Below are positions 11,373-22,800 of a stretch of 64,000 nt of DNA, in pieces (position 1 is the stretch's first letter; each line of letters begins with the position of its first letter). Both the position numbers and the translations under genes were made by a program. Below the pieces are notes generated by a model, which saw nothing but the letters and a program-made list of their open reading frames with translations, ran no database searches and had not been told where the DNA came from. The DNA comes from Suillus spraguei (taxonomy: Eukaryota > Basidiomycota > Agaricomycetes > Boletales > Suillaceae): positions 1 to 64,000 of the forward strand of contig JABCPU010000258.1 in assembly GCA_016800925.1 (NCBI GenBank). The letters are read 5' to 3'.

Positions 11373-11609
11373 TCAATTCGTACCACCAACAGGCAGTAAT
11401 GGATAATTGGTCCTCCCTTGATTAGAGTTCCATCTGCTGTCGTTACGCGAAAGGGCGTTTTCAGGTGTCATTGTGTCATTTTGTGGAGATTTACAAACTC
11501 CTTGGAGATGAAGGTTCCAGCTGCTCCAGAGTCTATGACAGCGGTGGCTTCGACGGATTTCAAATGAGTGCGAGAGATAAGGGTAACTGGAACATGAAGT
11601 TCCTTTCAT
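11373..11609 (-). pseudogene. Element G aspartic protease fragment
   Basis: In one frame the minus strand reads TAVIDSGAAGTFISKEFVN at about 11515-11570, the same active-site block as element C (19975-20035). The reading frame is broken on both sides. DSGA is the retropepsin catalytic motif. Confidence 0.7.
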
Positions 11610-11760
11610 TCACCTACAGCTCGTACAAGTCTTAGTAATACATTAGGAGAAACATATGTTGATTTCTTGTTTCCCCAGATCGAAAATCCTCAATAAGGCG
11701 GCGCACCGTCTCCTCCTCATCATCATCTTCTTCCTTAGGAAGATCCTTGATTTCCGCCTG

Positions 11761-12012
11761 TCAAAGTGGAGTCTTCTTTTTCTTGAGGCACTTACCAATA
11801 CGATGCCCAGTTTTACGACATCTGAAGCATTGACCTTTCCTCATGCATTTGGATTGTTCTGTATTGGAAATACAATCTACCTCCATGGTGTCTTTATCTT
11901 TGGAGCTCACATAACAATGGCTTCCAAAGTTATTTTTCTTTTGTTGTGGATGGTGGGCAGTGATGCCTTTGCACTGGGTATAATTGTTGTCAAGCATGAT
12001 GCAGAGTTTCAT
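11761..12012 (-). pseudogene. Element G Gag C-terminal part with CCHC zinc knuckle
   Basis: The 83-codon frame includes CFRCRKTGHRIGKC, a C-x2-C-x4-H-x4-C knuckle preceded by SKCMRKGQ. It closely matches the Gag of element C near 19660-19740. The upstream half of Gag is separated from it by the inserted RNase H fragment. Confidence 0.75.
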
Positions 12013-12054
12013 GGTTTGTTGAAACGATGAGAGGGTGATATCGTCATCAATGAG

Positions 12055-12339
12055 TCAGATGAACAGGGAATCAGGAAGAAGCACAGTGTCTTCATTATGA
12101 CGAGAACCATTGTCATGATCTGGGCGATGTGAGAGAGCATCTGGAGCAGCTAGTTTAGTGCCTGCAACATGATGTAATTTGATATCGAAGAGTGACAATG
12201 TCAATTGCCAGCAGGCTTGTCGTTGAGTTAACTTCTGTGCGGTATGGAAGTACAGAAGGTTCTTGTGATCAGTGAAGATGATGACAGGGTGGGCGTTTCC
12301 TTCAAGATAATAATGCCATTCGTTTAAGGCATGGATAAT
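12055..12339 (-). pseudogene. Displaced RNase H fragment lying inside Gag of element G
   Basis: The minus strand encodes IHALNEWHYYLEG, then [13 protein letters not shown] and AAPDALSHRPDH. This is the C-terminal half of Ty3 RNase H, equivalent to 22130-22420 in element C. It sits between the two halves of Gag together with the dispersed repeat 12340-12608, so domain order is Gag-N, repeat, RNase H, Gag-C, protease. That order is impossible for a functional element. Confidence 0.75.
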
Positions 12340-12608
12340 ATTATAAGTCAAGCTGAAAGTTCAGAGTCAATGCACAAGTATATTAAGTATCTATATAAAT
12401 GTATCATACCTGAGAGTTCAGAGTCAATGCACAAGGCATATAAGACTATGAACTCTGACTATGGACGAGTTTGTGTAAATAAATGTAAACAATGCCTATC
12501 ATGGTAATGTCCTTAAAGTGTCCCAAAAGTGTGGTCATTGAAGTGTCCTCAATGTCTCGAAAGTGTCCTGAAAGTCCTTGAACTAATTAAGTGCGAAGTC
12601 ACACAACT
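12340..12608 (-). repeat. Dispersed repeat, copy 2
   Basis: Inverted copy of 2972-3247, about 269 bp, inserted between Gag and the displaced RNase H fragment of element G. Confidence 0.75.
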
Positions 12609-12775
12609 CACATTGCCTTCGTTCATGAATGAGGTGATGAAGATAATTTTCGATTTATCATTTGTGTAAGTCTTATCATTGAGATCAAGGTATGCTTTGC
12701 ATGCAATAAGGAAGCATTCAGCTTTGTCGCGATCGCCATCAAAATTGGGAGGGTGTGCGATCTTTATTTCAGCAG
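12609..12775 (-). pseudogene. Element G Gag N-terminal fragment
   Basis: The minus strand encodes PPNFDGDRDKAECFLIACKAYLD and TNDKSKIIFITSFM, the Gag core matched in element C at about 18290-18420. The Gag start (MSTTALKPV) lies on the other side of LTR B at about 14566-14541. Confidence 0.75.
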
Positions 12776-14488
12776 TGTAAAGATACAACCTAACCTGGGC
12801 TGTAGATAAACTACCTCCTAAGTTAGTATGTGTGGTCTTGCGCTCCATCTAGTCTGCTTCACTTGCAAGACAAGAGTGTTCAACCCTAAAGGGGGATGCC
12901 TGTTAGTATGGTCAAGTTCGAGTCAAACCAATGTGCGAATGTAGTGTCATAGTCAGCGGTAAGTTGCTGCGGTCAGTGGTGATGCTGCAGGAACTAGCAT
13001 AGTAAGTAGTGGTACTAGCATCGTTGAAACAAAGTCAGTAACAGTAGCATTGAGTGAGCGGTGATGAGCGACGATATCAGTGGTTAAAGTTGCAAGCGGT
13101 GCAAAGAAACAGTAAAGAAGGCCGCGGTACTTTCAGCGGTAAAGTAACAGTGCGTGAGAAGTTCAGTAAAAATAGTAATCAAGAGTCCAGCAGTATGCCA
13201 GCGGTAAAGGTGAAAGAGCGAGATCGATTAATGAGCAGTAACGAACTTTAAAGACTAAGTCTACTACTGGGTGGTTCCAGAGCTAGACACTAATCTTGAC
13301 CTATAGTACGTGCAATGGGGTAAAATCAGGTACTGTATCGTGTGGGGTATGCAGTGCTTATATCCTAAATTGTATGTATTTGGAATGCTCTAAACGAGAT
13401 CAGTAGCGCTCACAGTAACCGCCATATTTAAACATAGTGCGAGGCGACATGTAATAAGACTTGCTGTGGAATCAGTGATAACGAACATACAACAAACAAC
13501 ACACCAAATGGAGCTATGCAGGCGCGGCAAGGACATGGGAGGACATTGGTACTGTTAAGACTGTACTCAAGGGTAGAGAGATCCGAAGGGCTTTGGCCTC
13601 AGTTCGTACACTGTGCCCCTTTCTCGAGTAATGCCTTTTATTTCAGGGAGGAGTTATTCGTCTGAAGACCTGGAAGGGGTTGCGTGACGGATCCGGGTGT
13701 CTGAAGGTGTCGGATATAATACGTCCGAAGGTAATTCGGAACGTAAGGAGAGGACAGAGATTTAAGGCTAGTTTCGGAACGAGTTCCTAACTAGAAACTA
13801 ACGGAGATGGACTATCCGAAGATAGAGTCGGAGGTATAGACTATAGGAATCAATCCTAAGTCTCGGAAGGTGACTTAAAGCGGAGAGTGGCTTAAGTCCG
13901 GAGGAGGCAGAATGAGTAGAATCTAAGATGATATTCGAACTAAGGTTCTACGGAGATCTACAAGTGGTTTATATACAGTAAGTTTCTAAGACGGATAATT
14001 AGCAAGTCCGGGACCGAGGGCTATGTACGAAGTGTAACGGAAGTCTATTAGTTATTGCACAGCGGATCAGTAAGCATGAATCGGAAATGAACACAGGAAA
14101 CGGATCAGTAACACAGGACGGAAATATAAACAGCCGGAGTACCGGTAGTAGGAGAAATGACGAAAGGAGATAGACGCAGATGTTCACCAGGGAGTTAAGG
14201 TGCGAGAAGTGAGTACATTCGGAAGGGTGGTCCGGACAGGATCTGTGGACCGGACGGATATGGAAACGATCGGATCTGGACGGATATGATCGGATCTGAG
14301 ATTAGAAGTATGGTATATGACAGGTACGTGGAACATGGTGCAGCAGTCGGTATGGTGTGCGGTAAGCGTGAGATGCTGCTGGAAGTGCTAAAGGGGTAAG
14401 ATGGCCACGGACAAGTGGTAACTCCTATAGACGTGAGACAAGTGTCAAAAGATAGGGTTTTAAGCCTAGCGCCAATATGTTTGTTACA
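12776..14488 (-). mobile_element. LTR, family B, inserted in Gag of element G and itself interrupted
   Basis: Minus orientation runs from TGTAAAGATACAACC to GTTACA. Length is about 940 bp after removing the LTR A solo (13553-14322) and its target duplication. It carries the GGGGGATGCC and ATTAGTATGGTCAAG block seen in every B copy. A matching target duplication was not found. Confidence 0.8.
13553..14322 (-). mobile_element. Solo LTR, family A, nested inside LTR B
   Basis: The 770-bp LTR starts TGTTAAGACTG and ends TATATGACA. It is flanked by a perfect 5-bp duplication GGTAC (13548-13552 and 14323-14327). It is younger than the LTR B that contains it. Confidence 0.92.
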
Positions 14489-14633
14489 ACGGGTTTCAGT
14501 GCAGTCGTGGACATGATGTCTTCTTCGCTGCAATGCCTCTAGTCTGAGTGATATCAAGTGAGGGCTTTCTGGATCGATTCAGATGTGGGATCTACACTCA
14601 CAGATGTGCACATTTCGTGGGACTTTAATCTTT

Positions 14634-15106
14634 TGTTATGAACTGGGGTGGCATCACCAGCGACAGTGAAAAGACACAGCCGGTCTGCTGAGGAGTTCTA
14701 CTACATTAAAAAGAGAATGAGGATGATAAGTACATGGAGGGTTCTGAGTATGGACAGAGTTCAAGTTGAAGAGTTGTGACTCAAAAACAATCAAGAATAA
14801 TGACTAAGGCTAAGGAGTGCTTAGACTTAGAAACAATTCAGATGACTTAGGTTGGAGACCTAAGCGAAGGATATTCCAGGTAAAACCCAGTAAGATCAAA
14901 GTGAAGTACACAAGCATAATACAGCATGCTTAAATAAGCCAATATGTGCGCACGGACCAAGAGAGACGTGAGAATGTAGGTGCATATCCTAAGGAGGAAG
15001 GCGACTATAGTACAGATGCATTGAGCGTATGAGTCAAGAAGTATGTTACGTAATATACAAGGTAAAGACGAGAGGAAAATGAATAGGGGCACATATGATT
15101 GTAACA
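14634..15106 (-). mobile_element. Family C LTR, 5' LTR of element G
   Basis: The 473-bp LTR is followed on the minus strand by the same primer-binding sequence (AAAGATTAAAGT, 14622-14633) that follows the 5' LTR of element C. This identifies it as the 5' LTR. Confidence 0.85.
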
Positions 15107-15114
15107 AAAACACA

Positions 15115-15327
15115 ATCAGAATTGTCATTTTCTACCCCCCCTCTGTGGTCTGATCTCCAAGACAGATGATTGGCCTTATCATTGACTACACCAGGCTTAT
15201 GTTGGAGCGTAAATTCATACTCTGCCAGGAACAAACTCCATCTGGCTTGCCTTCTTGTCAACTTTTGACTCGTCATGAAATACTCGAGATTTTTATGATC
15301 AGTCCAGATTTCCACAGGATGAGGTGC
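15115..15327 (-). pseudogene. Element F RNase H C-terminal part
   Basis: The minus strand encodes [17 protein letters not shown], then QARWSLFLAEYEF, LQHKPGVVNDKANHLS and ENDN. The TDHKNLEYF block is characteristic of Ty3 RNase H. It continues directly from 16578 once the LTR A pair is removed. Confidence 0.8.
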
Positions 15328-15818
15328 TGTCATATACCATACTTCTGATCCCAGATCTGATTGATTCTATTTCCGTCCGGTCCACAGATCCTGTCCGGAT
15401 TGCCCATCCGAATGTGCCCACTTCTCGCACTCTAACTCCCTTGTGTATATCTGCATCTATCTCCTTTCGTCATTCCTCCTGTTTCCGGTATCCCGGCTGT
15501 GTATATTTCCGTCCTGTGTCACTGATCCGTTACCTGTGTTTCATTTCCGATTCGTGCTTACTGATCCACTGTGCATTAACTAATAGACTTCCATTATACA
15601 TCGTACATAGCCCTCGGTCCCGGACTTGTTGATTATCCGTACTAGACACTTACAGTATATAAACCACTTGTAGATCTCCGTAGAACCTTAGTTCAAATAT
15701 CATCTTAGATTCTGCTCATTCTGCTTCCTCCGGACTTGAGTCACTTTCTGCTCTAAGTCATCTTCCGAGACTTGGGATTGATTCCTTTAGTCTATATCTC
15801 CGACTCTATCTTCGGATA
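15328..15818 (+). mobile_element. LTR A, 3'-truncated, facing 15819-16577
   Basis: It starts TGTCATATACC and breaks off after CTATCTTCGGATA. A family A LTR in the opposite orientation begins at the very next base. Confidence 0.85.
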
Positions 15819-16577
15819 TGTTAAGACCGTACTCAAAGGGTGAAGGATCTGAAGGGCTTTGGCCTCAGTTCGTGCACTGTGCCCCTTTCCCGAGTAATGC
15901 CCCTTATTTCAGGGAGTAGGTATACGTCTGAAGATCCAGAAGGAGTTGCGTGGTGGATCCGGATGTCCGAAGGTATCAGATATGATACGTCCGAAGGTTA
16001 TCCGGAGCATAGGGATGGAACGAGGATTATGGCTAGCTTCGGAATGAGTTCCTAACTAGAAACTGACAGAGGTAGACTATCCGAAGATAGAGTCGGAGAT
16101 ATAGACTTAAGGAATCAATCCCAAGTCTTGGAAGATGACTAGAGTGGAAAGTGACTCAAGTCCGAAGGAAGCAGAATGAGCAGAATCTAAGATGATATTT
16201 GAACTAAGGTTCTACGGAGATCTACAAGTGGTTTATATACTGTAAGTATCTAATATGGATAATCAACAAGTCCAGGACCGAGGGCTATGTACGAAGTGTA
16301 ACGGAAGTCTATTAGTTAATGTGCAGTGGATCAGTAAGCACGAATCGGAAATGAAACACAGGTAACGGATCAGTGACACAGGACGGAAATATACACAGCC
16401 GGGATACTGGAAACAGGAGGAATGACGAAAGGAGATAGACGCAGATATACACAGGGGAGTTAGAGTGTGAGAATTGGGCACTTTCAGATGGGTGATCCAG
16501 ACAGGATCTGTGGACCGGATGGAAGTAGGGTCGATCGGATCTGATCAGATCTGAGATCGGAAATATGGTATATGACA
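15819..16577 (-). mobile_element. LTR A, complete, abutting an inverted partial copy
   Basis: The 759-bp LTR reads TGTTAAGACCG to TATATGACA. The pair 15328-16577 sits in RNase H of element F. Flanks GGTGC and TGCTC share only TGC, so a normal 5-bp duplication is not preserved. Confidence 0.85.
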
Positions 16578-17626
16578 TGCTCCCTGCACATAGTGCCTCC
16601 ACTCTTCCAATGCTCAAATGATTGCTAATAATTCTTTGTCATGAATGTCGTCATTTTGTTCTGCATCATTCATTGACTTCAAATAATAAGCAATAGGATG
16701 CCATAGTCCATCTTCCATTTGTTGAGAAAGTACTGCACCAGATGCATAATCAGAAGCATCGGTCTCTATTCTTTTCTTTTTCTCAACGTCTGGCATTACT
16801 AGGAGCAGAGCTTCTGTGAATCGTTTCTTTAATTCATCAAATGGCTTCTGTTGCTTCTCCATCCAATTTCATGGAACATCTTTTCTTAGCAAATCATTCA
16901 TTGGTCTGGCTATATCCGAGAACCCCAATATGAATCTTTGATAGAAGTTGGCAAAGCCCATGAATGCTTGTATATCTTTTACGCATTTGGAAACAGGCCA
17001 TTTCAATACTCCTTCTACTTTCACAGGGTCCATAGACACATTGCCTTTTTCCACAATCAACCCTAAGAATTCGACTTTAGACTGTTCGAAACTACATTTC
17101 TCTGGTTTCAAGAACAGGTCATTATCTTTTAATCATTTGAGTACTTCTCGCACAACTTTCCGGTGTTGCTCCTTATTTCCATTTGTAAAGACCAAGATGT
17201 CATCGATGTAGACAAGGACCATCTTTCCATCAATGAGATCTCTAAATATTTCATTCATCATGGTCTGGAAAGTTGCTGGAGAATTTGTCAACCCGAAATA
17301 CATTACGGTTGGTTCATGGTGACCAAAAGGTGTTTTGAAAGCTGCCTTCCACTCATCTCCTTCCTTCATCTGAATGTTATTGTATCCCCATTGTACATCC
17401 ATTTTGGAGTACATCGCGGCACCAGTTAAAGCATCAATTAAATCTGAGATCTCGGTAAAGGATATGTGTTCTTAACCGTCTTCTCATTGAGCTTTCTATA
17501 GTCCATTACTGGTCATAATTTGCCATCTTTTTTGGCCACAAAGAAGAAAGGTGCTGCAACAGGAGATTGTGAGTCTCTAATATGTCCTAGTGCAGTTTCG
17601 GCTTTTAATCAATCTTTCAATGTGTC
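16578..17626 (-). pseudogene. Element F reverse transcriptase and RNase H
   Basis: On the minus strand, frames 17414-17133, 17111-16869 and 16862-16614 encode RT fingers/palm (FKTPFGHHEPTVMYFGLTN), the catalytic YIDD box (about 17205-17215), thumb (EVLKWPVSKCVKDIQAFMG), the FANFYQRFI connector and the RNase H start ([16 protein letters not shown], catalytic Asp). The frames are separated by single stops. At 17626 the frame continues on the far side of element C, at 25040, which proves the insertion. Confidence 0.85.
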
Positions 17627-18098
17627 TGTTGCAATCGTACATGCCCCTATTCATTTTCCTCTCGTCTTTACCTTGTATATTACGTAACATGATCCTGACT
17701 CATATGCTCAATGCATCTGTACTATAGTCACCTTCCTCCTTTGGATACGCACTTACGTTCTCACATCTCTCTTGGTCTGTGCACACATATTGGCTTATTT
17801 AAGCACATTGTATTATGCTTGTGTACTTTACTTTAATCTTACTGGGTTTTACCTGGAATATCCTTCACTTAGGTCTCCAACCTAAGTCGTCTGAATTGTC
17901 TCTAAGTCTAAGCACTCCTTAGTCTTAGTCTCTATTCTACTGATTATCTTAGAGTCGCGACTCTTCAATTGAACCCTTGATCCTACTCAGAATACTTCCT
18001 TGTAGGAGTCCTTGTTCTCCTTTGAATGTAGTCGAACCTCCCAGCAGACCGGCTGTGTCTTATCACTGTCACTGGTGATGCCACCCCAGTTTGTAACA
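17627..18098 (+). mobile_element. 5' LTR of chromovirus C
   Basis: 472 bp, TGTTGCAATCG to TTTGTAACA. It contains a TATA-like TATTTAAG (17796-17803) and, exactly 34 nt from the box start, the predicted RNA 5' end ACTTTAATCTT (17830-17840). Confidence 0.9.
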
Positions 18099-18110
18099 AA
18101 AGATTAAAGT
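18099..18110 (+). promoter_or_regulatory. Self-primer binding site of chromovirus C
   Basis: AAGATTAAAGT (18100-18110), one base after the LTR, is perfectly complementary over 11 nt to ACTTTAATCTT within the LTR (17830-17840). There is no TGG as expected for tRNA priming. This is the Tf1/sushi-type arrangement, in which the folded 5' end of the element RNA primes reverse transcription. Confidence 0.8.
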
Positions 18111-18235
18111 CCACATTGATCGTCGACTATCCAGTCTTCGAACCCCTCCATCTGAACCCTGATAAAGCCCTAACGGACAGCAAGACCATGCATGTAGGCA
18201 CTGAAAAAGCATAACTCACCAGACCATCCATCATT

Positions 18236-19834
18236 ATGACTACTACAGCCACTACCAGGAAATATTTTGAATATAAAATCGGTTTCCCAACTGCATTTGA
18301 TGGAGATCGCAACAATTCTCTGGAATTCATTCTATCATGCAACACATACTTCGACATCAATGAAAAGTTCTATACCAACGACAAGCAGAAGATCATTTTC
18401 ATTACATCCTTCATGATGGAAAAGAACACCAAATCTTGGAAAGAACAATTTCTTGCTCATGCTCAATCCATCAACACTTCTGGACAGAAAGTTGGTTATG
18501 GGACGATGAAAGATTTCATGAAAAGTTTCAATGAAGCTTTCGAACTGTTAAGACTGTACTCAAAGGTAGAGAGACCTGAAGGGCTTTGGCGTCAGTTCGT
18601 GCACTGTGCCCCTTTCCCGAGTAATGCCCCTTATTTCAGGGAGAAGTTATACGTCCGAAGATCTGGAAGGAGTTGCGTGACAGGTCTGGACGTCCGAAGG
18701 TTATCCAGAACGTAGGGATAGAATGAAGATTAAGACTAGCTTCGGAACGAATTCCTAACTAGAAACTAGCAGAGATAGACTATCCGAAGATAGAGTCGGA
18801 GATATAGACTATAGGAATCAATCCCAGTCTCGGAAGATGACTTGGAGCGGAAAGTGGCTTAAGTCTGGAGGAAGCAGAATGAGCAGAATCTAAGATGATA
18901 TTCGAACTAAGGTTCTACGGAGATTTACAAGTGGTTGATATACTGTAAGTATCTAAGATGGATAATCAACAAGTCCAGGACCGAGGGCTATGTATGAAGT
19001 GTAACGGAAGTCTATTAGTTAATGCACAGCGGATCAGTAAGCACGAATCGGAAATGAACACAGGTAACGGATCAGTGACATAGGACAGAAATATACATAG
19101 CCGGAATACCAGAAACAGGAGGAATGACAAAAGGAGATAGATGTGGATATACACAAGGGAGTTAAGGTGTGAGAAGTGAGCACATTCGGATGGGTGGTCC
19201 GGACAGGATCTGTGGATTGGACGGATATGGAATCGATTGGATCTGATCGGATATGGTCGGATCTGAGATTAGAAGTATGGTATATGACAGAACTGGTAGA
19301 TTTCATGGGAACCGCATTAACGAAGCTCAGGGATCTTAAACAAGGAAACGGCAAGCTCCAAACCTATATCACTGACTTCGAAGCGCTTGCAGCTAAAGCC
19401 ATATCACTGACAATGCAACAAAGATCCAATTCTTCCAAGATGGCCTTAACTTAGGCATCTTGACCAAACTATTCGCACCAGGCGACGTCCCAGATGTATT
19501 CTGCAATGTTGTATCACAATGCGTTTCCATCGACAACTCCCACCAATGCCTTCAGGCGTTACAAGCACGTCACGCTCCGCAGAAGAAGAGGAACTATGGA
19601 AATGCGCGTTACACACCCAGTCATGATTCAAACACAATGGTCATAGATCGAATCTCTGATATGGAAAGATCTGAGTGCATGAGAAAAGATCAATGTTTCA
19701 GATGCAGAAAGACAGGACACCATATTGGTAACTGCCCTGATAGGAAGAAGAAGACCCCACTCTGTCAAGTGGAAGCCAAAGAAGTTCAAAACGAAGAAGA
19801 CGAAACCGTGAGACAAATTGTAGAGGATTTTTAA
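18236..19834 (+). pseudogene. Gag of chromovirus C, interrupted by solo LTR A
   Basis: The ATG at 18236 starts a Gag read as 18236-18545 plus 19290-19834. The capsid-like core runs through PTAFDGDRNNSLEFI, KIIFITSFM and TMKDFMKSFNEAFE. After the LTR it resumes at LVDFMGTALTKLRDLKQGN. A zinc knuckle CFRCRKTGHHIGNC (C-x2-C-x4-H-x4-C) sits near the C-terminus, followed by a basic and then an acidic tail ending at TAA. One frame change occurs near 19440. Gag would coat the element RNA. The LTR insertion alone abolishes it. Confidence 0.85.
18546..19289 (-). mobile_element. Solo LTR A inside Gag of chromovirus C
   Basis: 744 bp, TGTTAAGACTG to TATATGACA, with GAAC on both sides (18542-18545 and 19290-19293). 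Removing it rejoins the Gag frame at NEAFE/LVDFMG. Confidence 0.88.
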
Positions 19835-19856
19835 CTTGGAGAAACAAAGACTTGAT

Positions 19857-22800
19857 GTATGTTTCTCCCAATGTACATATTACTAAGACTTGTAGGTGCT
19901 GTAGGTGAAAGAAAAGAACTTTGTATTCCTATCACCCTTCATTCACGTACTCGCTTAAAATCCGTCAACACCACCGCTGTTATCGACTCTGGCGCAGCAG
20001 GAACATTCATCTCCAAGGAGTTTGTGAACTCCATCAAATCACATGACGAAAACTCAAAACACCATTTCAAGTTACCACCACAGATGGAACCCTCATCAAA
20101 GGAGGGCCAATCATGCATTATTGCCTTCTAGTGGTAAAGATTGATGAACGAACCATGTATGGAAAGTTCAATATCACTAAACTTGAGTGAAGAGATCAAA
20201 TTCTTCTGGGAATCCCGTGGTTACATGCCATGAACCCAAGTATAGATTGGGCTGCCGAAACACTTGCCCTCCCACAAATGACAAAGTCTGATGAAATTGA
20301 ACAAGATGTGGATACAGATCGGAAGAGGAACAGATTACCTTCTGCTTTCCCTTACCACACCAAGAAATGGCAAAATTTAAAACTTCTGAAACTTATTGTT
20401 GCTCCTACCATTGACATTCCTGACGAACTCATGATCAACAAAACTTCTCCACGAGTAGAAAAATGAAAGAACAAGTCAGAACCAGAATCTCGACTGCCGC
20501 CATCAAAACCCATCGAACAATAACCAATCAAAGAACAACAACAAGGAAAGCAGAAAACTGAAGAAGACCTCAGAGGACGAGCTCATAATATTCCAAAGTT
20601 AACCAAATATTTTGTACCACCCAAATCATTAACCCTGTCCACTTCTATCAAAGAAATTCCTGATCAGGACGAACCCATGATGTCCACCATGCCTGCCGAA
20701 GAAGATGAGCAATTTAATACTATGCATGACATATGGAGTGCCCCAGAAGTACGAGAAGTATCATCCTATGAACTTGAAGAAGGAGAATTCCTGGCTGAAT
20801 ACAACATCGACAGAAGTTACATGAGAATCATCGATGAAGTATCCATGGATACACCCCTTACTCGTGATGGAACTTCCCAACTTGAACAACTCCTGGATTA
20901 CTCTACCATCTCCCTTCCTCCACTGAAATACAGTAACAAGGCACAAGAATTCGCAACCGATGAAAAAGAGAAGAAAAAGAAATAATTCGAAGAACTCGTA
21001 CCATCCTACCTCCATGACTTCGCTGACATCTTTGCTGTAGACGGACTTAACAAACTTCCCCCAGAACGACCCAGTATTGACCACCACATCAATACCAAAC
21101 CTGGTTTTATTCCCCGAACGTCTAAGGTTTACCCACTGTCAGAAAAGGAATGAACTTTGGTAAAAGCATTCATTGATGAAAATGTTGCTAAGGGGTTCAT
21201 TTCTGAATCAAAATCACCCCAAGCTAGTGGATTCTTCTTCGTTGGAATGCAGAGCGGAGAACTCCGTCCTTGCCAGGACTATCATTACATCAATGATTGG
21301 ATGGTCAAAAACGCTTATCCACTTCCTTTACCGGTATCTCTTGTGCACGGCTTCACAACACACAATTCTTCATGAAAATGGATATATGGTCGGGATACAA
21401 CAACATCCGCATCCATCCCAAGGATCAATGGAAAGCTGCGTTCACAACAGAATTTGGTCTCTATGAACCTAATGTCATGTTCTTTGGGTTATGTAATTCA
21501 CCAGCCACATTTCAAGCATACATGAATCGCACCTTCCAGCAGGAGATTAACGAAGGATGGATGGTTATCTATATGGACGATATCCTCATTTTCTTGACAA
21601 CTATGGAGGAACACCGCGAATGTACCAGATGAGTACTAATTAAAATATGGAACAACATCTTTTCCTTAAACCAGAAAAGTGTACCTTCAATGCTGACGAA
21701 GTGGAATACCTTGGAATGATCATTCGGCCTGGACAGATTGCTATGGATACTGCAAAACAAAGGGATTGCCGAATGGCCTGTTCCAAAAGCATAAAAGATG
21801 TTCGGTCGTTTTTAGGATTCTGCAACTTTTACTGCACATTTATCTCCCATTACTCTGATATTGCACGACCCCTCATCGGTCTAACAAAGAAGGATACTTC
21901 CTTCCTTTGGACGACTCAATGTCAGGATACCTTCCAAGACCTCAAGGAATGCTTTATAAAACAACCGGTACTTTGCAATCCAGATCCATCATGGCAATTT
22001 GCGGTTGCAACTGATGCTTCTCTTGTAGCAACTGGAGGCGTCCTATTGCAAACCGACGAAAATGGCATTTATCACCCATGCGCTTACCTATCTCAGTCGC
22101 TATCAGATTTTCAACCGGGAATTACTTGCAGTTATCTGCGCCTTAAACAAATGGTGTTACTATCTTGAAGGGAGCGCCCACACTGTCATCGTCTTCACTG
22201 ACCACAAAAACCTTCTGTACTTCTGTACTGCACAGAAGTTAACTCGACGACAAGCTCGCTGGCAATTGACATTGTCACTCTTTGACATTGAACTACACCA
22301 TGTTGCAGGCACTAAACTAGCTGCTCCAGATGCTCCTTCGCCCAGATCATGATGATGGTTCTCGTGATAATGAAGACGCCGTGCTTCTTCCTGATTCCCT
22401 GTTCGTCCGACTCATTGATAATGATCTACTTGATGTATTGGCTACTTCTGACCCTTTGGACGACCCTGTATTTAAAATGGCGTTGGATGCACTAGACGGT
22501 GTCTGTCTTCCTCCCATGAAGTCGGCATTGTCCAATTGGAAGATCAAACATGACGTGCTCTATTTCAAGAACCGTGCTTACATTCCTCCATTCATCGTGC
22601 CGCTACCCTCGCTCGCTATCATGATCATATCACTGCTGGTCATCCTGGCCGTTTCAAAACTGAAGAACTGGTTAAATGGGAAGCCTGGTGGCCTTCTATG
22701 GGTGCATATATCCGTAAATACGTCGAGGGTTGCGCCCTTTGTCAGCAAATGAAATCAGATACTCATCCAGTCCGACCTCCACTTGTCCCCATTCCCTCCT

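Larger units (their letters stand above)
10731..15106 (-). mobile_element. Chromovirus G (family C relative), truncated and rearranged
   Basis: Read on the minus strand, this starts with a family C LTR (15106 to 14634) and the primer-binding sequence AAAGATTAAAGT. It then runs through Gag start, an inserted LTR B, more Gag, the dispersed repeat, a displaced RNase H piece, the Gag zinc knuckle, a protease and a proline/lysine-rich linker that fades at about 10731. RT, integrase and the 3' LTR are missing. It was inserted into element F at 15107. Confidence 0.75.

Noticed and set aside
14195..14557. 120-residue minus-strand ORF
   Set aside because: It is read through LTR A and LTR B sequence. 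The same peptide reappears in every LTR A copy with random breaks.
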